Assembly: GCF_034096925.1 (NCBI RefSeq)
Contig: NZ_JAWZSQ010000002.1
Location: forward strand, 248,001-312,000
From: Patulibacter defluvii
GTDB lineage: Bacteria > Actinomycetota > Thermoleophilia > Solirubrobacterales > Solirubrobacteraceae
DNA: 64,000 nucleotides
Direction of reading: 5' to 3'
The position numbers were made by a program, and so were the translations under genes. Shown piece after piece: positions 16,513-25,935 of the stretch. The notes below the pieces were generated by a model. The model had not been told where the DNA came from. It made no database searches and was given only the letters and a program-made list of their open reading frames with translations. Numbering within the stretch: the first letter of the stretch is position 1; each line of letters starts with the position of its first letter.

Positions 16513-17972
16513 GGCGGCGGCTGCTGACGATCGCGGCGCTCGCCGCCCTGCTGCTGGCCGTGGCCGCCGCCGCGCTCGCCGCCGACGGTGGCGACGGCGA
16601 CGGCCAGGGCGACGACGGCAGCTACCGCGTCCGCGCGACCTTCCGCAACGCCTTCGCGGTCGTCGCCGACGTCGACGTCCGGGTCGCCGGCGCCCGCGTC
16701 GGCAGCGTCGAGTCGGTCGACGTCGACGGCCGCGGCCGCGCCGTGCTGGTGCTGCGGATCGACGACCCCGGCTTCCAGGCCTTCCGGACCGACGCCGAGT
16801 GCGCGATCCTGCCGCAGTCGATCATCGGCGAGCGCTACGTCGACTGCCGCCCGACCCAGGCCCGAGCGCCCGACAGCCCGGCCCCGCCGCTGCTGCGGAC
16901 GATCGACGTCGACGGCCAGCCGCAGCACCCGCTGCCGGTCGAGCGGACCAGCCAGCCGATCGACCTCGACCTGGTCGGCAACATGTGGCGCGAGCCGCAG
17001 CGGGCGCGGCTGGCCGTGATCCTCAACGAGCTGGGGATCGGCCTGGCCGGTCGCGGCGAGGACCTGGACGACGCGCTCCGCGCCGCCCTTCCTGGCCTCC
17101 GCGACAGCAACCGCGTGCTCGAGCTGATCGCCGGCCAGACCCGCGCCCTGCGCCAGATGGTCACCGACGGCGAGCGCGCGCTCGAGCCCGTCGCCCGCTC
17201 GCGCGAGCGGCTGGTCGGCTTCCTCCGTCGCTCGGCCGACCTCCAGGAGGCGATCCTCGAGCGTCGCGGCGATCTCGACGAGAACCTGCGCCGGCTGCCG
17301 GCGACCCTGCGCCAGGTGACGCCGGCGATGGACGACCTGCGGCGGATGAGCGACCGGACCGTGCCGACCGTCGCGCGACTGCGCCGGACCGCGCCGACCG
17401 CGACCGCGCTGCTGCGCTCGATGCGCGAGTTCTCGCGCACCGCGACCGCCCCGATGGTGCGGCTCGGCGCCGTCTCGGCGCGGGCCCGGCGGGCGCTCGT
17501 CGCCGCCGATCCGGTCGTCGCCCAGCTGGAGCGGCTGACCACCAAGGCCGCCCCCGTCCTGCGCACCGCCCGCGCCCTCGCCGAGTCGCTGCGGACCAGC
17601 GGCGGCAGCAAGCGGCTGCTCGACTACTCCTTCTACCAGGGGATGGCGATCAACGGCTTCGACGACGTCGGCCACTACCTGCGCGCGCTCGCCGTCCTCA
17701 CCCGCTGCTCCTCCTACGCCGAGGCGCCGGTCGCCGGCTGCGCCACCGGCACCGTCGAGCCGGGCACGCCGCAGACCAACCCGCCCGGCACCGTCCGCAC
17801 CGCCGCCGAGGCGCTCGGACCGCGGGCGACGCTGAGCGACCGCCTGACCGCCCAGGTGCTCGACGGCACGCCGCCCGCGCGGCTGCTGCGCGGCGCCGAT
17901 CGCGACCCGCAGCTGCGGGCGCTGCGCGAGCGGGTCCGCCAGGCCCGCGCGGCCGGAGGCGGTGGACGGTGA
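16509..17972 (+). CDS. MCE family protein, cluster 1 position 2 (not a lipoprotein)
   Basis: 487 residues. N-terminal hydrophobic segment (about 5-25) then the MCE domain (YRVRATFRNAFAVVADVDVRVAGARVGSVESV). The loop PQSIIGERYVDC near residues 103-114 is the position-2 signature also seen in clusters 2 and 3. Unlike those two paralogues, the leader contains no cysteine, so there is no lipobox and it should stay as a membrane-anchored protein. The helical tube domain follows (to about 370), then YYLRALAVLTRCSSYAEAPVAGC with two Cys. The start overlaps the previous stop (ATGA). Role: one subunit of the putative lipid-transfer tube. Confidence 0.9.
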   Translation: MRRRLLTIAALAALLLAVAAAALAADGGDGDGQGDDGSYRVRATFRNAFAVVADVDVRVAGARVGSVESVDVDGRGRAVLVLRIDDPGFQAFRTDAECAILPQSIIGERYVDCRPTQARAPDSPAPPLLRTIDVDGQPQHPLPVERTSQPIDLDLVGNMWREPQRARLAVILNELGIGLAGRGEDLDDALRAALPGLRDSNRVLELIAGQTRALRQMVTDGERALEPVARSRERLVGFLRRSADLQEAILERRGDLDENLRRLPATLRQVTPAMDDLRRMSDRTVPTVARLRRTAPTATALLRSMREFSRTATAPMVRLGAVSARARRALVAADPVVAQLERLTTKAAPVLRTARALAESLRTSGGSKRLLDYSFYQGMAINGFDDVGHYLRALAVLTRCSSYAEAPVAGCATGTVEPGTPQTNPPGTVRTAAEALGPRATLSDRLTAQVLDGTPPARLLRGADRDPQLRALRERVRQARAAGGGGR

Positions 17973-19351
17973 GGGTCCGCCGCTCCTCGCTCGCCGCCAG
18001 CCCGGTGCTGATCGGCGCCGCCACGCTGCTGGTCGCGATCGTCGCCGTCGTGCTGGCCTACAACGCCAACACCGGGCTGCCGTTCGTGCGCACCTACGAC
18101 GTCCAGGTCGAGCTGCGCGACGGCCAGCGGATGACCCCCGGCAACGACGTCCGACTCGGCGGCGCCCGGATCGGGATGGTGACCGCGGTCGAGCCCGAGG
18201 TCCGGCGCGACGGGCGGCTGGTGGCGGTCGCCTCGCTCCAGCTCGACCGCGCCGCCGAGCCGCTGCCGGCCGACACCACCGTCCTGATCCGGCCGCGGTC
18301 GGCCCTCGGCCTGAAGTACGTCGAGCTGCGGCGCGGCCGCTCGCCGAGGACGCTGCCCGCCGGCGGTCGGCTGCGCGTCGAGCAGGCGGTCGAGGAGCCG
18401 GTCGACCTCGACCAGCTGGCCTCGGTCTACGACGCCCCGACGCGGGCCGCCTTCCAGCGCGGGATCGTCGCCTTCGGCAGCGGCCTGGCCGGTCGCGGCC
18501 GCGATCTCAACCGGCTGGTCGCCGTCCTGCCCGAGGCGTTCGAGCGGCTGTCGCCGGCGATGGCCAACCTGGCCGATCCGGCGAGCGAGCTGGCGGCGAC
18601 CCTCCGCGCGCTGGCCCGGACCGCGGGCGAGGTGGCCCCGGTCGCCGAGACCCAGAGCTCGCTGCTGCGGCACATGGACGCCACCTTCAGCGCGCTCGCC
18701 GCCGTCGCCCGGCCGCACTTCCAGGAGCTGCTGCGGACCGGCGTCGCCACCCAGCGCTCGCTCCAGCGCGAGCTGCCGGTGGCGCGGCCGTTCCTGCGCC
18801 GCAGCGGCCGGCTGATGGCGCGGCTGGAGCCGGGGATCGCCGCGCTCGAGCGGGCCGCGCCGGTGCTCAGCGCCGCCTTCGACCGCGGCGTCGGCACCAA
18901 CCGCCGGCTGCCGCGGCTGCTGGCCCCGCTCGACGACACGGTCGCCGCCGTCCAGCGGACGGCCGACGACCCGCTGGTCTCGCGTGGGCTGGCCGCCGCC
19001 GACCGGCTGGTCGACCGCGCGCGGCCGCTGGTCGACGCGCTCGGCCCGACCCAGGTCCGCTGCAACTACATCGCGCTCTTCGGCCGCAACGCCAGCTCGG
19101 TGATCGCCGAGGGCAACCAGTGGGGCACCTGGCAGCGCGCCGGCCTGATCCTGACCCCGATCTGGATGGCGCCCCGCGCCGACCCCGGCCCGCAGCTGCA
19201 CCACAACGGCCTGCCGCACACCGGCCAGCCGGGCTCCGGCGGCGACTGCGAGGCCGGCAACGAGGGCTACCGGCCGGGCCAGATGATCGGCAACGTGCCC
19301 GGCATCCAGCGGACCGACAGCCGGCCGATGATCACCGGAGGCGCGAAGTGA
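17969..19351 (+). CDS. MCE family protein, cluster 1 position 3
   Basis: 460 residues from a GTG overlapping the previous stop (GTGA). The N-terminus SSLAASPVLIGAATLLVAIVAVVLAYNANTGLPFV is the membrane anchor typical of the third-position proteins in all three clusters. The MCE domain runs about 38-115 with the LKYVEL loop. A helical tube follows. The C-terminal domain starts with C365-N-Y (VRCNYIALFGRNASSV) and later has CEAGNEGYRPG, a conserved Cys-containing module absent from the other positions. Part of the MCE hexamer, probably periplasm-facing. Confidence 0.9.
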   Translation: MRVRRSSLAASPVLIGAATLLVAIVAVVLAYNANTGLPFVRTYDVQVELRDGQRMTPGNDVRLGGARIGMVTAVEPEVRRDGRLVAVASLQLDRAAEPLPADTTVLIRPRSALGLKYVELRRGRSPRTLPAGGRLRVEQAVEEPVDLDQLASVYDAPTRAAFQRGIVAFGSGLAGRGRDLNRLVAVLPEAFERLSPAMANLADPASELAATLRALARTAGEVAPVAETQSSLLRHMDATFSALAAVARPHFQELLRTGVATQRSLQRELPVARPFLRRSGRLMARLEPGIAALERAAPVLSAAFDRGVGTNRRLPRLLAPLDDTVAAVQRTADDPLVSRGLAAADRLVDRARPLVDALGPTQVRCNYIALFGRNASSVIAEGNQWGTWQRAGLILTPIWMAPRADPGPQLHHNGLPHTGQPGSGGDCEAGNEGYRPGQMIGNVPGIQRTDSRPMITGGAK

Positions 19352-20748
19352 GGCGGCGGCCGCTCTCCGCCCCGCCGCGCTCGCCGGTCCTGGCCGGGAT
19401 CGCGACCCTGCTGCTGGCCGCCGTGATCGTCGGGGCGATCATGTTCAAGGACCGGCTGCCGGGCAGCAGCCCGCAGCGGCTGAACGCGGTCGTCGAGGAC
19501 CTCGCCTCGCTGAAGTCGGGCGCGCCGGTGCGGGTCGCGGGCGTGACGGTCGGCAAGGTCGTGGCCGTCGACGGCGGGCCGGGCCGGACCTCGATCGTGC
19601 GGATGGACCTGGACGACCAGGCGCCGCCGATCCGCCGCGACGCCGAGCTGAAGATCCGGCCGCGGATCTTCCTCGAGGGCAACTTCCTGGTCGACCTGCA
19701 CCCGGGCACCCCGGGGGCCGAGGCGATGCCCGACGGCGGCACGATCCCGGCCGCCAGCACCACCGTCGCGGTCCAGGTCGACCGCGTGATCGGCACCTTC
19801 CGGACGGCCACCCGCCGGCGACTGCAGGAGACGGTCCAGGGCTTCGGCAACGGGATCTCCAGCGACGCGACCGTGCTGGCGATGCGGAGCGTGATCGCCG
19901 ACTCGCCGGTCGCGCTGCGGACCGGGGCGCTCTTGGCCGAGGCCAGCCGCGGCGACCGTCCCGGCGACCTGGCCGGGCTGGTGAGCGCGGTCGCGACCCT
20001 CTCCGACGCGCTGGCGCCGGAGGCGGCCCGGATCCAGGGGGCGGTCCGCGGCCTCGACCGCACGATGGGCGCGTTCGCCGCCGAGCAGGCCGGTCTGCGG
20101 GCGGCGATCCGGCGGCTGCCGGCGGTGCTGGAGCGCAGCGACGGGCTTCACCGCTCGATGGCCGGCGCGCTGCCCGGCGTGCGGCGGATCGCCGGCGAGC
20201 TGCTGCCCGGCGTCCGCGAGACGCCGGCCACGATCGACGCCGCCCGCCCGTGGGTGGCCTCGGCCCGCACGCTGGCCGGCAACGCGGCGCTCGGCGGCTG
20301 GGTCCGCGACATGCGCTCGGCCGTCCCCGACCTGATCGGCTTCGCCGACGACGGCACCGACTCGGCGCCGGGCGCGGACGAGATCGCCAAGTGTGTCGCG
20401 AACGTGATCGTCCCGGCCGGCAACGTGAAGATCCAGGACGGCCGCTTCAGCCTCGGGGTCGAGAACTACAAGGGCTTCTGGTACGGCATCTCCGGCGCCG
20501 CCGGCGAGTCGCAGAACTTCAGCGGCAGCGGCAACTACTCGCGGGTCGCGATCGGCGTCGGCCCGTCGCTGCTGCAGTTCGGCGCCGACGGCACCCTCGG
20601 CCAGCTGGCGCCCGGCGCGACCGACGCCGCCGTCGGCGTCCGCCCGGTCCGTCCCGCCCGCCGCCCGCCCTACCGCGACGACGTGGCCTGCTGGACCCAG
20701 CCGGTGCCCGACCCCAACAGCGCCGAGTCGGTGCGGGGGGTCGAGTGA
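19348..20748 (+). CDS. MCE family protein, cluster 1 position 4
   Basis: 466 residues, GTG start overlapping the previous stop. Anchor at about 13-33 (VLAGIATLLLAAVIVGAIMF), then GSSPQRLNAVVEDLASLKSGAPVRVAGVTVGKV as MCE core. The loop RPRIFLEGNFLVDLHPGTPG is the fourth-position signature. The helical part is shorter and more Gly/Ala-rich than in positions 1-3. C-terminal part ends ...PYRDDVACWTQPVP, matching the RxDVxCxxQxVP ending of its paralogues at 51791 and 61076. Function: subunit of the lipid-transfer assembly. Confidence 0.9.
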   Translation: MRRRPLSAPPRSPVLAGIATLLLAAVIVGAIMFKDRLPGSSPQRLNAVVEDLASLKSGAPVRVAGVTVGKVVAVDGGPGRTSIVRMDLDDQAPPIRRDAELKIRPRIFLEGNFLVDLHPGTPGAEAMPDGGTIPAASTTVAVQVDRVIGTFRTATRRRLQETVQGFGNGISSDATVLAMRSVIADSPVALRTGALLAEASRGDRPGDLAGLVSAVATLSDALAPEAARIQGAVRGLDRTMGAFAAEQAGLRAAIRRLPAVLERSDGLHRSMAGALPGVRRIAGELLPGVRETPATIDAARPWVASARTLAGNAALGGWVRDMRSAVPDLIGFADDGTDSAPGADEIAKCVANVIVPAGNVKIQDGRFSLGVENYKGFWYGISGAAGESQNFSGSGNYSRVAIGVGPSLLQFGADGTLGQLAPGATDAAVGVRPVRPARRPPYRDDVACWTQPVPDPNSAESVRGVE

Positions 20749-22121
20749 TGCGGCGGCTGCTGCGGGCCCACGGCGCGACCGTCGCGGTGATCGCCGGGCT
20801 GCTGGTGCTGTCGCTGGTCGTGACCGGCTACATCCTGGTCAACCAGCGGGTCGCGCTGCCCGGCTGGCTGCCGGGCGGGGCCGACCCGTACCGCACCTAC
20901 AGCGTCGAGCTGTCGACCGCCCAGGCGGTCACGCCGGGCCAGGGCCAGCAGGTGCTGATCGCGGGCGTCGACGTCGGCGACATCACCGACGTGCGGCTGG
21001 AGCGGGGGATCGCCGTCGCCACGATCCGGGTCAAGCAGCGCCACGCGCGGCTGCTGCGCGAGGACGCGACCGCGCTGCTGCGGCCGAAGAGCGGGCTCTA
21101 CGACATGAGCATCGAGCTCCAGCCCGGCAGCCCGCGGGCACGCCCGGCGCGCGCGGGGATGCGGATCCCCGACGCGCGGACGGCGACCAACGTCCATCTC
21201 GACGAGCTGCTGGCCTCGCTCGACAGCGACACGCGGCTGGCGATGCAGCTGCTGCTGGAGGGCTTCGGCCGCGGCCTCCACCGCGACGGCCGCCACCTGG
21301 CCACGACCCTCGAACGACTCTCGCCGCTGACCCACAACATGCGCCGGATCGGTGCCGCGATGGAGGACCGTCAGCGCCAGGTGCGGCGATCGGTGACGGT
21401 TCTGCGGCGGGTCGTCGACGCGCTGGCGGAGCACCGCGGCGACGTCGTCCGCGCGGTCCGCACCAGCGACGGCGTGCTCGGCACGATGGGCAGCCGCGAG
21501 GCCGAGCTGCGGGCCGCGCTGCGCGAGCTGCCGGCGACGCTGGCGGCGACCGAGGGCGCGCTCGGCTCGGGCACGCGGCTGGCCGACGAGCTGCGGCCGG
21601 CGACCGCGGCGCTTTCGCCGCTGGCGCGCGAGCTGGCCCCGAGCCTGCGGGCCTCGCGGCCGTTCCTGCGCCGGACCGAGCCGGTGGTCCGCCGCCAGCT
21701 GACGCCGTTCGCGCGCGACACCCGGCGGCCGACGCGGCGGCTCCAGGACATGGCCCAGCGGGCGCACGAGATCCACCCCGACAGCGACGCCCTCAGCGAG
21801 GAGACCCGCCGGCTCCTCAACATGATCGCCTACGACCCGCCGGGCAAGGAGCGGGGCTTCCTCTTCTACCAGCTGTGGGTCAACCAGAACCTGCCCTGGG
21901 TCTACAGCACCAAGGACGCCCACGGCCCGATCCGGCGCACGCGGCTGAACCTCAGCTGCTCGTCGCTGGCGACGCTGAGCCAGCTGGGCGAGGTCAACCC
22001 GTCGCTGGCCTTCCTCGGCACGCTGCTCGACCAGCTGGGGAAGACCAGCGCCTGCCCGCCGCCGACGCTCGAGGCGGAGGACGCCACCGGCGGTCCGCTG
22101 GCGAAGGGAGCCGGCCGGTGA
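20748..22121 (+). CDS. MCE family protein, cluster 1 position 5
   Basis: 457 residues; ATG shares one base with the previous stop (TGATG). Anchor about 12-32 (VAVIAGLLVLSLVVTGYILV). MCE domain with the fifth-position motif TPGQGQQVLIAGVDVGDI and the loop RPKSGLYDMSIEL. Tube-forming helices follow with an 'HLDELLASLDSDTRLAMQ' start shared by the paralogues. The C-terminus has AYDPPGKERGFLFYQLWVNQNLPWVYSTKDAHG and LNLSCSSL, a conserved aromatic module. No lipobox, unlike mycobacterial MceE, so the letter names of the mycobacterial system should not be carried over. Confidence 0.9.
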   Translation: MRRLLRAHGATVAVIAGLLVLSLVVTGYILVNQRVALPGWLPGGADPYRTYSVELSTAQAVTPGQGQQVLIAGVDVGDITDVRLERGIAVATIRVKQRHARLLREDATALLRPKSGLYDMSIELQPGSPRARPARAGMRIPDARTATNVHLDELLASLDSDTRLAMQLLLEGFGRGLHRDGRHLATTLERLSPLTHNMRRIGAAMEDRQRQVRRSVTVLRRVVDALAEHRGDVVRAVRTSDGVLGTMGSREAELRAALRELPATLAATEGALGSGTRLADELRPATAALSPLARELAPSLRASRPFLRRTEPVVRRQLTPFARDTRRPTRRLQDMAQRAHEIHPDSDALSEETRRLLNMIAYDPPGKERGFLFYQLWVNQNLPWVYSTKDAHGPIRRTRLNLSCSSLATLSQLGEVNPSLAFLGTLLDQLGKTSACPPPTLEAEDATGGPLAKGAGR

Positions 22122-23590
22122 ACGTCCATCCGCCCTCGCCCGCGCGGATCGCCGTGATGGTGGCGTTCGCGCTCAGCTGCTTCGGGCTGCTGCTCTACCT
22201 GTGGACCGCGTTCGGCGGCCCGACGCCGCTGCGGCCGCAGGGCTACCGGGTCCACGTCAGCTTCGCCGAGGGCGCCCAGCTGGCGACCGAGTCGGACGTG
22301 CGGATCTCCGGCGTCTCGGTCGGCAAGGTCAAGCAGCTCGACCCGGACAAGCGCAGCGGCCGGACCGAGACGGTGCTGGAGATCGAGCCGCGGTTCGCGC
22401 CGCTGCCGGCCAACGTCCGCGCGACCCTGCGGGCGAAGACGCTGCTGGGGGAGACCTACGTCGAGCTGAGCGGCGGCCACCGGCGGGGCGCGGTGCTGCG
22501 CGACGGCGGCCGGATCGCCGATGCGCGCGTGCGGCCGACGGTCGAGTTCGACGAGCTGCTGCGGACCTTCGACCGCGAGACCCGGACCCACATGGGCCGC
22601 TGGATCCGCAGCGGCGCGCTGGCCCTCGACGGCCGCGCGGCCGACCTGTCGGCGGCGCTCGGCAGCTTCTCGCCCTTCGCCGACGACCTGACGTCGCTGA
22701 TGCGGGTCCTCGACCAGCAGCGGCAGGCGGTCCGCGGGCTGGTGCGCGACAGCGGCCGGGCGTTCGGCGCGCTCAGCGAGCGGCAGGGCGAGCTGGCCGG
22801 GCTGATCGTCGACGGCGACCGGCTGATGGAGATCACCGACCGCCGCTCGTCGGCGCTCCAGGCGGCGATCCGCGCGCTGCCGCCGTTCCAGGCCGAGGTC
22901 CGCCGCACGGCCGACCGGCTGGGGCGGTTCGCCCGCGACACCGACCCGCTGGTGCGGCGGATGCTGCCGGTCGCGGCCGAGCTGACCCCGACGCTGCGCG
23001 ACCTGGAGCGGCTGGCGCCGGAGCTGCGGGCGCTGTTCGTCGCTCTCGACCCGGTGATCGCCGAGTCGCGGCGCGGGCTGCCGGCGCTGACTCGGGTGGT
23101 CGACGAGCTGCGGCCGTGGATCGCCGGCGTCGAGCCGCTGCTGCGCGAGGTCAACCCGACGCTCGAGTTCCTGGGCCGCTACACCGGCGAGCTGCGCGGC
23201 TTCTTCGCCAACCCGGCCTCGGCGACCCACGCGACGACCAAGGGCGCCGGCGGCCGCCGGTTCCACTACCTGCGTCAGACGCTGCCGCTGAACCCGGAGA
23301 GCCTGGCGGTCTGGCCGACGCGCCTGGCGACCAATCGCGGCAACGCCTACGGCAACCCGGGCTGGATCGCCGACCCGCGGCGGATGACCGTCTTCGACGA
23401 CCGCCCGTGCACCAGCGGCGCCCAGCCGGGTGGGATCCTCAGCGGGCTGCTGGCGACGCTGGTCGCGCGCAACGCCGGCAAGGAGGCGCCGCCCTGCCGG
23501 GTTCAGCAGCCGCAGGAGCTGGGCGGCCGCCGGACCGGCTTCCCGCAGGTCCACCGCGACCCGCCGGCGACGGTCCGCCCGGAGCGCTGA
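22118..23590 (+). CDS. MCE family protein, cluster 1 position 6
   Basis: 490 residues, GTG start overlapping the previous stop. Anchor about 10-30 (AVMVAFALSCFGLLLYLWTAFGG). MCE domain YRVHVSFAEGAQLATESDVRISGVSVGKV with the sixth-position loop KTLLGETYVEL. Helical tube, then the shared ending GFFANPASATHATTKGAG...FHYLRQTLPLNPESLAV and two C-terminal Cys. It closes the cluster; 89 bases separate it from the next gene, including a weak inverted repeat GCAGGG/CCCTGC (23597-23626) that may terminate the operon. Confidence 0.9.
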   Translation: MNVHPPSPARIAVMVAFALSCFGLLLYLWTAFGGPTPLRPQGYRVHVSFAEGAQLATESDVRISGVSVGKVKQLDPDKRSGRTETVLEIEPRFAPLPANVRATLRAKTLLGETYVELSGGHRRGAVLRDGGRIADARVRPTVEFDELLRTFDRETRTHMGRWIRSGALALDGRAADLSAALGSFSPFADDLTSLMRVLDQQRQAVRGLVRDSGRAFGALSERQGELAGLIVDGDRLMEITDRRSSALQAAIRALPPFQAEVRRTADRLGRFARDTDPLVRRMLPVAAELTPTLRDLERLAPELRALFVALDPVIAESRRGLPALTRVVDELRPWIAGVEPLLREVNPTLEFLGRYTGELRGFFANPASATHATTKGAGGRRFHYLRQTLPLNPESLAVWPTRLATNRGNAYGNPGWIADPRRMTVFDDRPCTSGAQPGGILSGLLATLVARNAGKEAPPCRVQQPQELGGRRTGFPQVHRDPPATVRPER

Positions 23591-23679
23591 GCGGCGGCAG
23601 GGACGCGGGTGTCGCGCGGGCCCTGCGGCTTGTGCGGAAAGCCCATCCATGGCCGATTTCCGCCGGGTAGCGTCGCGCC

Positions 23680-24864
23680 ATGGCCGAGTTCGATCCCGCT
23701 CCCGTCGACGCGCTGCTGCGAGAGGCGGTGGCGGGCGGCGCCCACGTCGGCGGCGTCGCGATCGCCGCCGACGCCGAGGGCGTGCTCTACGAGTCGCCGT
23801 TCGGGACGCTGGCCGCGGACGGGCCGGCGGTCGAGGCGTCGACCCCGTTCCGGATCGCCTCGATGACGAAGGCGCTGACCTCGACCGGGGCGCTGCAGCT
23901 GGTCGAGCGGGGCGCGCTCGACCTCGACGCGCCGGTCGCCTCGATCGTCCCGGCGTTCGGCGAGCTGCGGGTGCTGGAGGGCTTCGACGGCGACACGCCG
24001 CGGCTGCGGCCGCCGGCCAGCGCGGCGACGGTCCGCCAGCTGCTGAACCACACCGCCGGCTTCGGCTACAGCTTCCTGAACGAGAAGCTGGCCCGCTACC
24101 ACGAGCTGACCGGGACGCCCGAGGCGCTCGCCTTCGATCCGAGCCTGCTGACCGTGCCGCTGGTCAACGATCCGGGGACGGTCTGGGAGTACGGGACGAG
24201 CACCGACTGGGTCGGGCGCGTGATCGAGGAGGTCAGCGGCCAGCGGCTGGACGCGTTCCTGGCCGAGAGCCTCTTCGGCCCGCTGGGGATGACGGCGACG
24301 ACGTTCGTGGTCGACGAGGCGACGGCGGCGCGGCTGCCGCCGCTGCACTCGCGGATGCCCGACGGGACCCTGCAGCCCAACGGACTCGACGTGCCCCGCG
24401 ATCCGGGCCTGATCAGCGGCGGCGGCGGCGCCTACTCGACGGCCGGCGACTACGCCCGCTTCATGCGCGCGCTGCTGCGCGGCGGCGAGCTGGACGGTGT
24501 GCGGGTGCTGGAGCCGGCCACCGCCGAGCTGCTCTTCACCCCCTCGCTGGACGGGATCGCGACGCCCGAGGCGATCCGCTCGGCCAACCCGCTGCTGTCG
24601 AACGACGTCGCCTTCCTGCCGCTGCCGCAGGACTGGGGGCTGGGCCTGCACCTGCTGCTGGTCGACGTGCCGGGAATGCGCCGCGCCGGCACCGGCGACT
24701 GGGCCGGCCTGACCAACTGCTACTACTGGATCGACCGGGCCAGCGGGGTCTGCGGCGCGGTCCTCGCACAGGCGTTCCCCTTCTTCGACCAGGGGATCGT
24801 CGGCACCGCGCTGGGGTTCGAGGGCGCCGTCTACGCCCAGGTCGGCGAGCGGGCGGCGGCCTAG
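23680..24864 (+). CDS. beta-lactamase-family serine hydrolase
   Basis: 394 residues. SxxK motif at S61-M-T-K64 (FRIASMTKALTSTGALQLVE), second motif EYGTSTDWVGRVIEEVSG with Tyr as the general base. There is no signal peptide. GGGGAYSTAGDYARFMRALL is typical of class C-like esterases. Like the paralogue at 410 it is preceded by TAGCGT, here seven... six bases before ATG (23668-23673, then CGCGCC), and so is probably leaderless. It lies between MCE cluster 1 and the lipid-oxidation block and might be an esterase for imported esters; that is inference from position only. Confidence 0.87.
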   Translation: MAEFDPAPVDALLREAVAGGAHVGGVAIAADAEGVLYESPFGTLAADGPAVEASTPFRIASMTKALTSTGALQLVERGALDLDAPVASIVPAFGELRVLEGFDGDTPRLRPPASAATVRQLLNHTAGFGYSFLNEKLARYHELTGTPEALAFDPSLLTVPLVNDPGTVWEYGTSTDWVGRVIEEVSGQRLDAFLAESLFGPLGMTATTFVVDEATAARLPPLHSRMPDGTLQPNGLDVPRDPGLISGGGGAYSTAGDYARFMRALLRGGELDGVRVLEPATAELLFTPSLDGIATPEAIRSANPLLSNDVAFLPLPQDWGLGLHLLLVDVPGMRRAGTGDWAGLTNCYYWIDRASGVCGAVLAQAFPFFDQGIVGTALGFEGAVYAQVGERAAA

Positions 24865-24886
24865 ACCCCGCTCGCCCGCCCTCCCG

Positions 24887-24935
24887 CTCGCGTGGCGGAT
24901 AGCCCCCGCACGCCGGGGGTCAACCGCCACGCGAG
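24887..24935. repeat. 49-bp palindromic repeat, copy A
   Basis: Arms CTCGCGTGGCGG (24887-24898) and CCGCCACGCGAG (24924-24935) flank an inner hairpin (GCCCCCG..CGGGGG). It lies between convergent genes and could terminate both. Two further copies of identical length occur at 29512 and 31604. Confidence 0.85.
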
Positions 24936-24950
24936 GCCTGGGGGCGGGGG

Positions 24951-25829
24951 TCAGGCCGTCCCGCGGCGGTAGGCGGCGTGGAGCAGGGCGTCGGTCGCGG
25001 TTGGGGCGACGGCGACCATCACCGCCAGCGCCGCGCCCATCCGCGTGGTCAACCGCGCGGGCGAGGTCACGATCGCCTCCAGCACCAGCCGCGCGGCGTC
25101 GTCCGGGGTCTGGGCGGGGGCGTCGGCGAAGGCGGCGGTCGGCTCGATCATCGGCGTCCGCACCAGGCCCAGGTTGACCGTCGTGACGCGGATCCCGTGC
25201 GAGCGCTCCTCCAGCGACAGGCAGCGGGAGAAGCCCTCGAGCGCGGTCTTCGAGGCGGTGTAGGCGGAGAACCGCGGGACCCCGGCGTGGACGGCGGTCG
25301 AGAGCACGTTGACGATCCGCCCGCCGCCGCGCTCGCGCATCGCCGGCAGCAGCGCGAGCGTCAGGTCGACCGCGCCGAAGTAGTTGATCTGCATCGTCCG
25401 CCGGTAGTCGTGACCGCGCTCGACGCTCTGGGCGACCCGCCGGCGGATCGAGCGGCCGGCGTTGTTGACCAGCACGTCGACGCCGCCGTGGGCCGCCACC
25501 ACGTCGGCCGCGAGCGTCGCCACCGCCGCGCTGTCGGCCAGGTCGCAGGGGCGGACCTCGGCCCGACCGCCGGCGGCGGCGATCTCGTCGGCGACCACGG
25601 CCAGCGCGTCGGCCGAGCGGGCGACGAGGAGGACGGTCGCCCCGGCCGCGGCCAGCCGCCGGGCGACGCTGGCGCCGACCCCGGACGAGGCGCCGGTGAC
25701 GAGCGCCACCCGGCCGGCGACGGTCGCCGCCAGCGAGGGCGCGCGCAGCCGGCGCAGCGTGCGGCCGGGCGTGTTGGCGGGGCCGAACACCAGGCGGGCG
25801 ATCGCGTCGGTGGGCAGGACGGTGGGCAT
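24951..25829 (-). CDS. short-chain dehydrogenase/reductase
   Basis: 292 residues from ATG 25829; a longer frame exists upstream but would run through the operator and regulator start. Rossmann motif TGASSGVG at 45-52, NNAG at 122-125, catalytic S177, Y190 and K194 (SAYTASKTAL). About 38 extra N-terminal residues precede the Rossmann fold. The C-terminal segment is hydrophobic (AALAVMVAVAP), a common trait of membrane-associated SDRs acting on lipids or steroids. NAD(P) oxidation of an alcohol or reduction of a ketone is expected. It is divergent from the AraC-type gene across a 32-bp palindrome, which probably controls it. Confidence 0.88.
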   Translation of the reverse strand: MPTVLPTDAIARLVFGPANTPGRTLRRLRAPSLAATVAGRVALVTGASSGVGASVARRLAAAGATVLLVARSADALAVVADEIAAAGGRAEVRPCDLADSAAVATLAADVVAAHGGVDVLVNNAGRSIRRRVAQSVERGHDYRRTMQINYFGAVDLTLALLPAMRERGGGRIVNVLSTAVHAGVPRFSAYTASKTALEGFSRCLSLEERSHGIRVTTVNLGLVRTPMIEPTAAFADAPAQTPDDAARLVLEAIVTSPARLTTRMGAALAVMVAVAPTATDALLHAAYRRGTA

Positions 25830-25857
25830 CTGGGGCGGTGGTCTACCAGCGAGGGAA

Positions 25858-25889
25858 ACAACATGCAAGCCAGACGGCTTGTAAGTTGT
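25858..25889. promoter_or_regulatory. 32-bp operator-like palindrome between SDR and AraC-type gene
   Basis: CAAGCC (25866-25871) and GGCTTG (25876-25881) flank AGAC. The symmetry continues outwards through ACAAC (25858-25862) and GTTGT (25885-25889), so 12 of 14 arm positions pair. It is the only AT-rich spot in the 106-bp divergent region and includes the TGTAAGTT stretch also seen before MCE cluster 1. Confidence 0.7.
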
Positions 25890-25935
25890 GGGGCGATGGC
25901 CCGTCCCCCGAGCACCTACGATCCGCGCTGAGGGC

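Noticed and set aside
15151..23590. Reading the MCE genes as host-cell invasion (virulence) factors because of the family name
   Set aside because: MCE proteins are lipid-transfer components in many free-living bacteria; no other pathogenicity gene is present.
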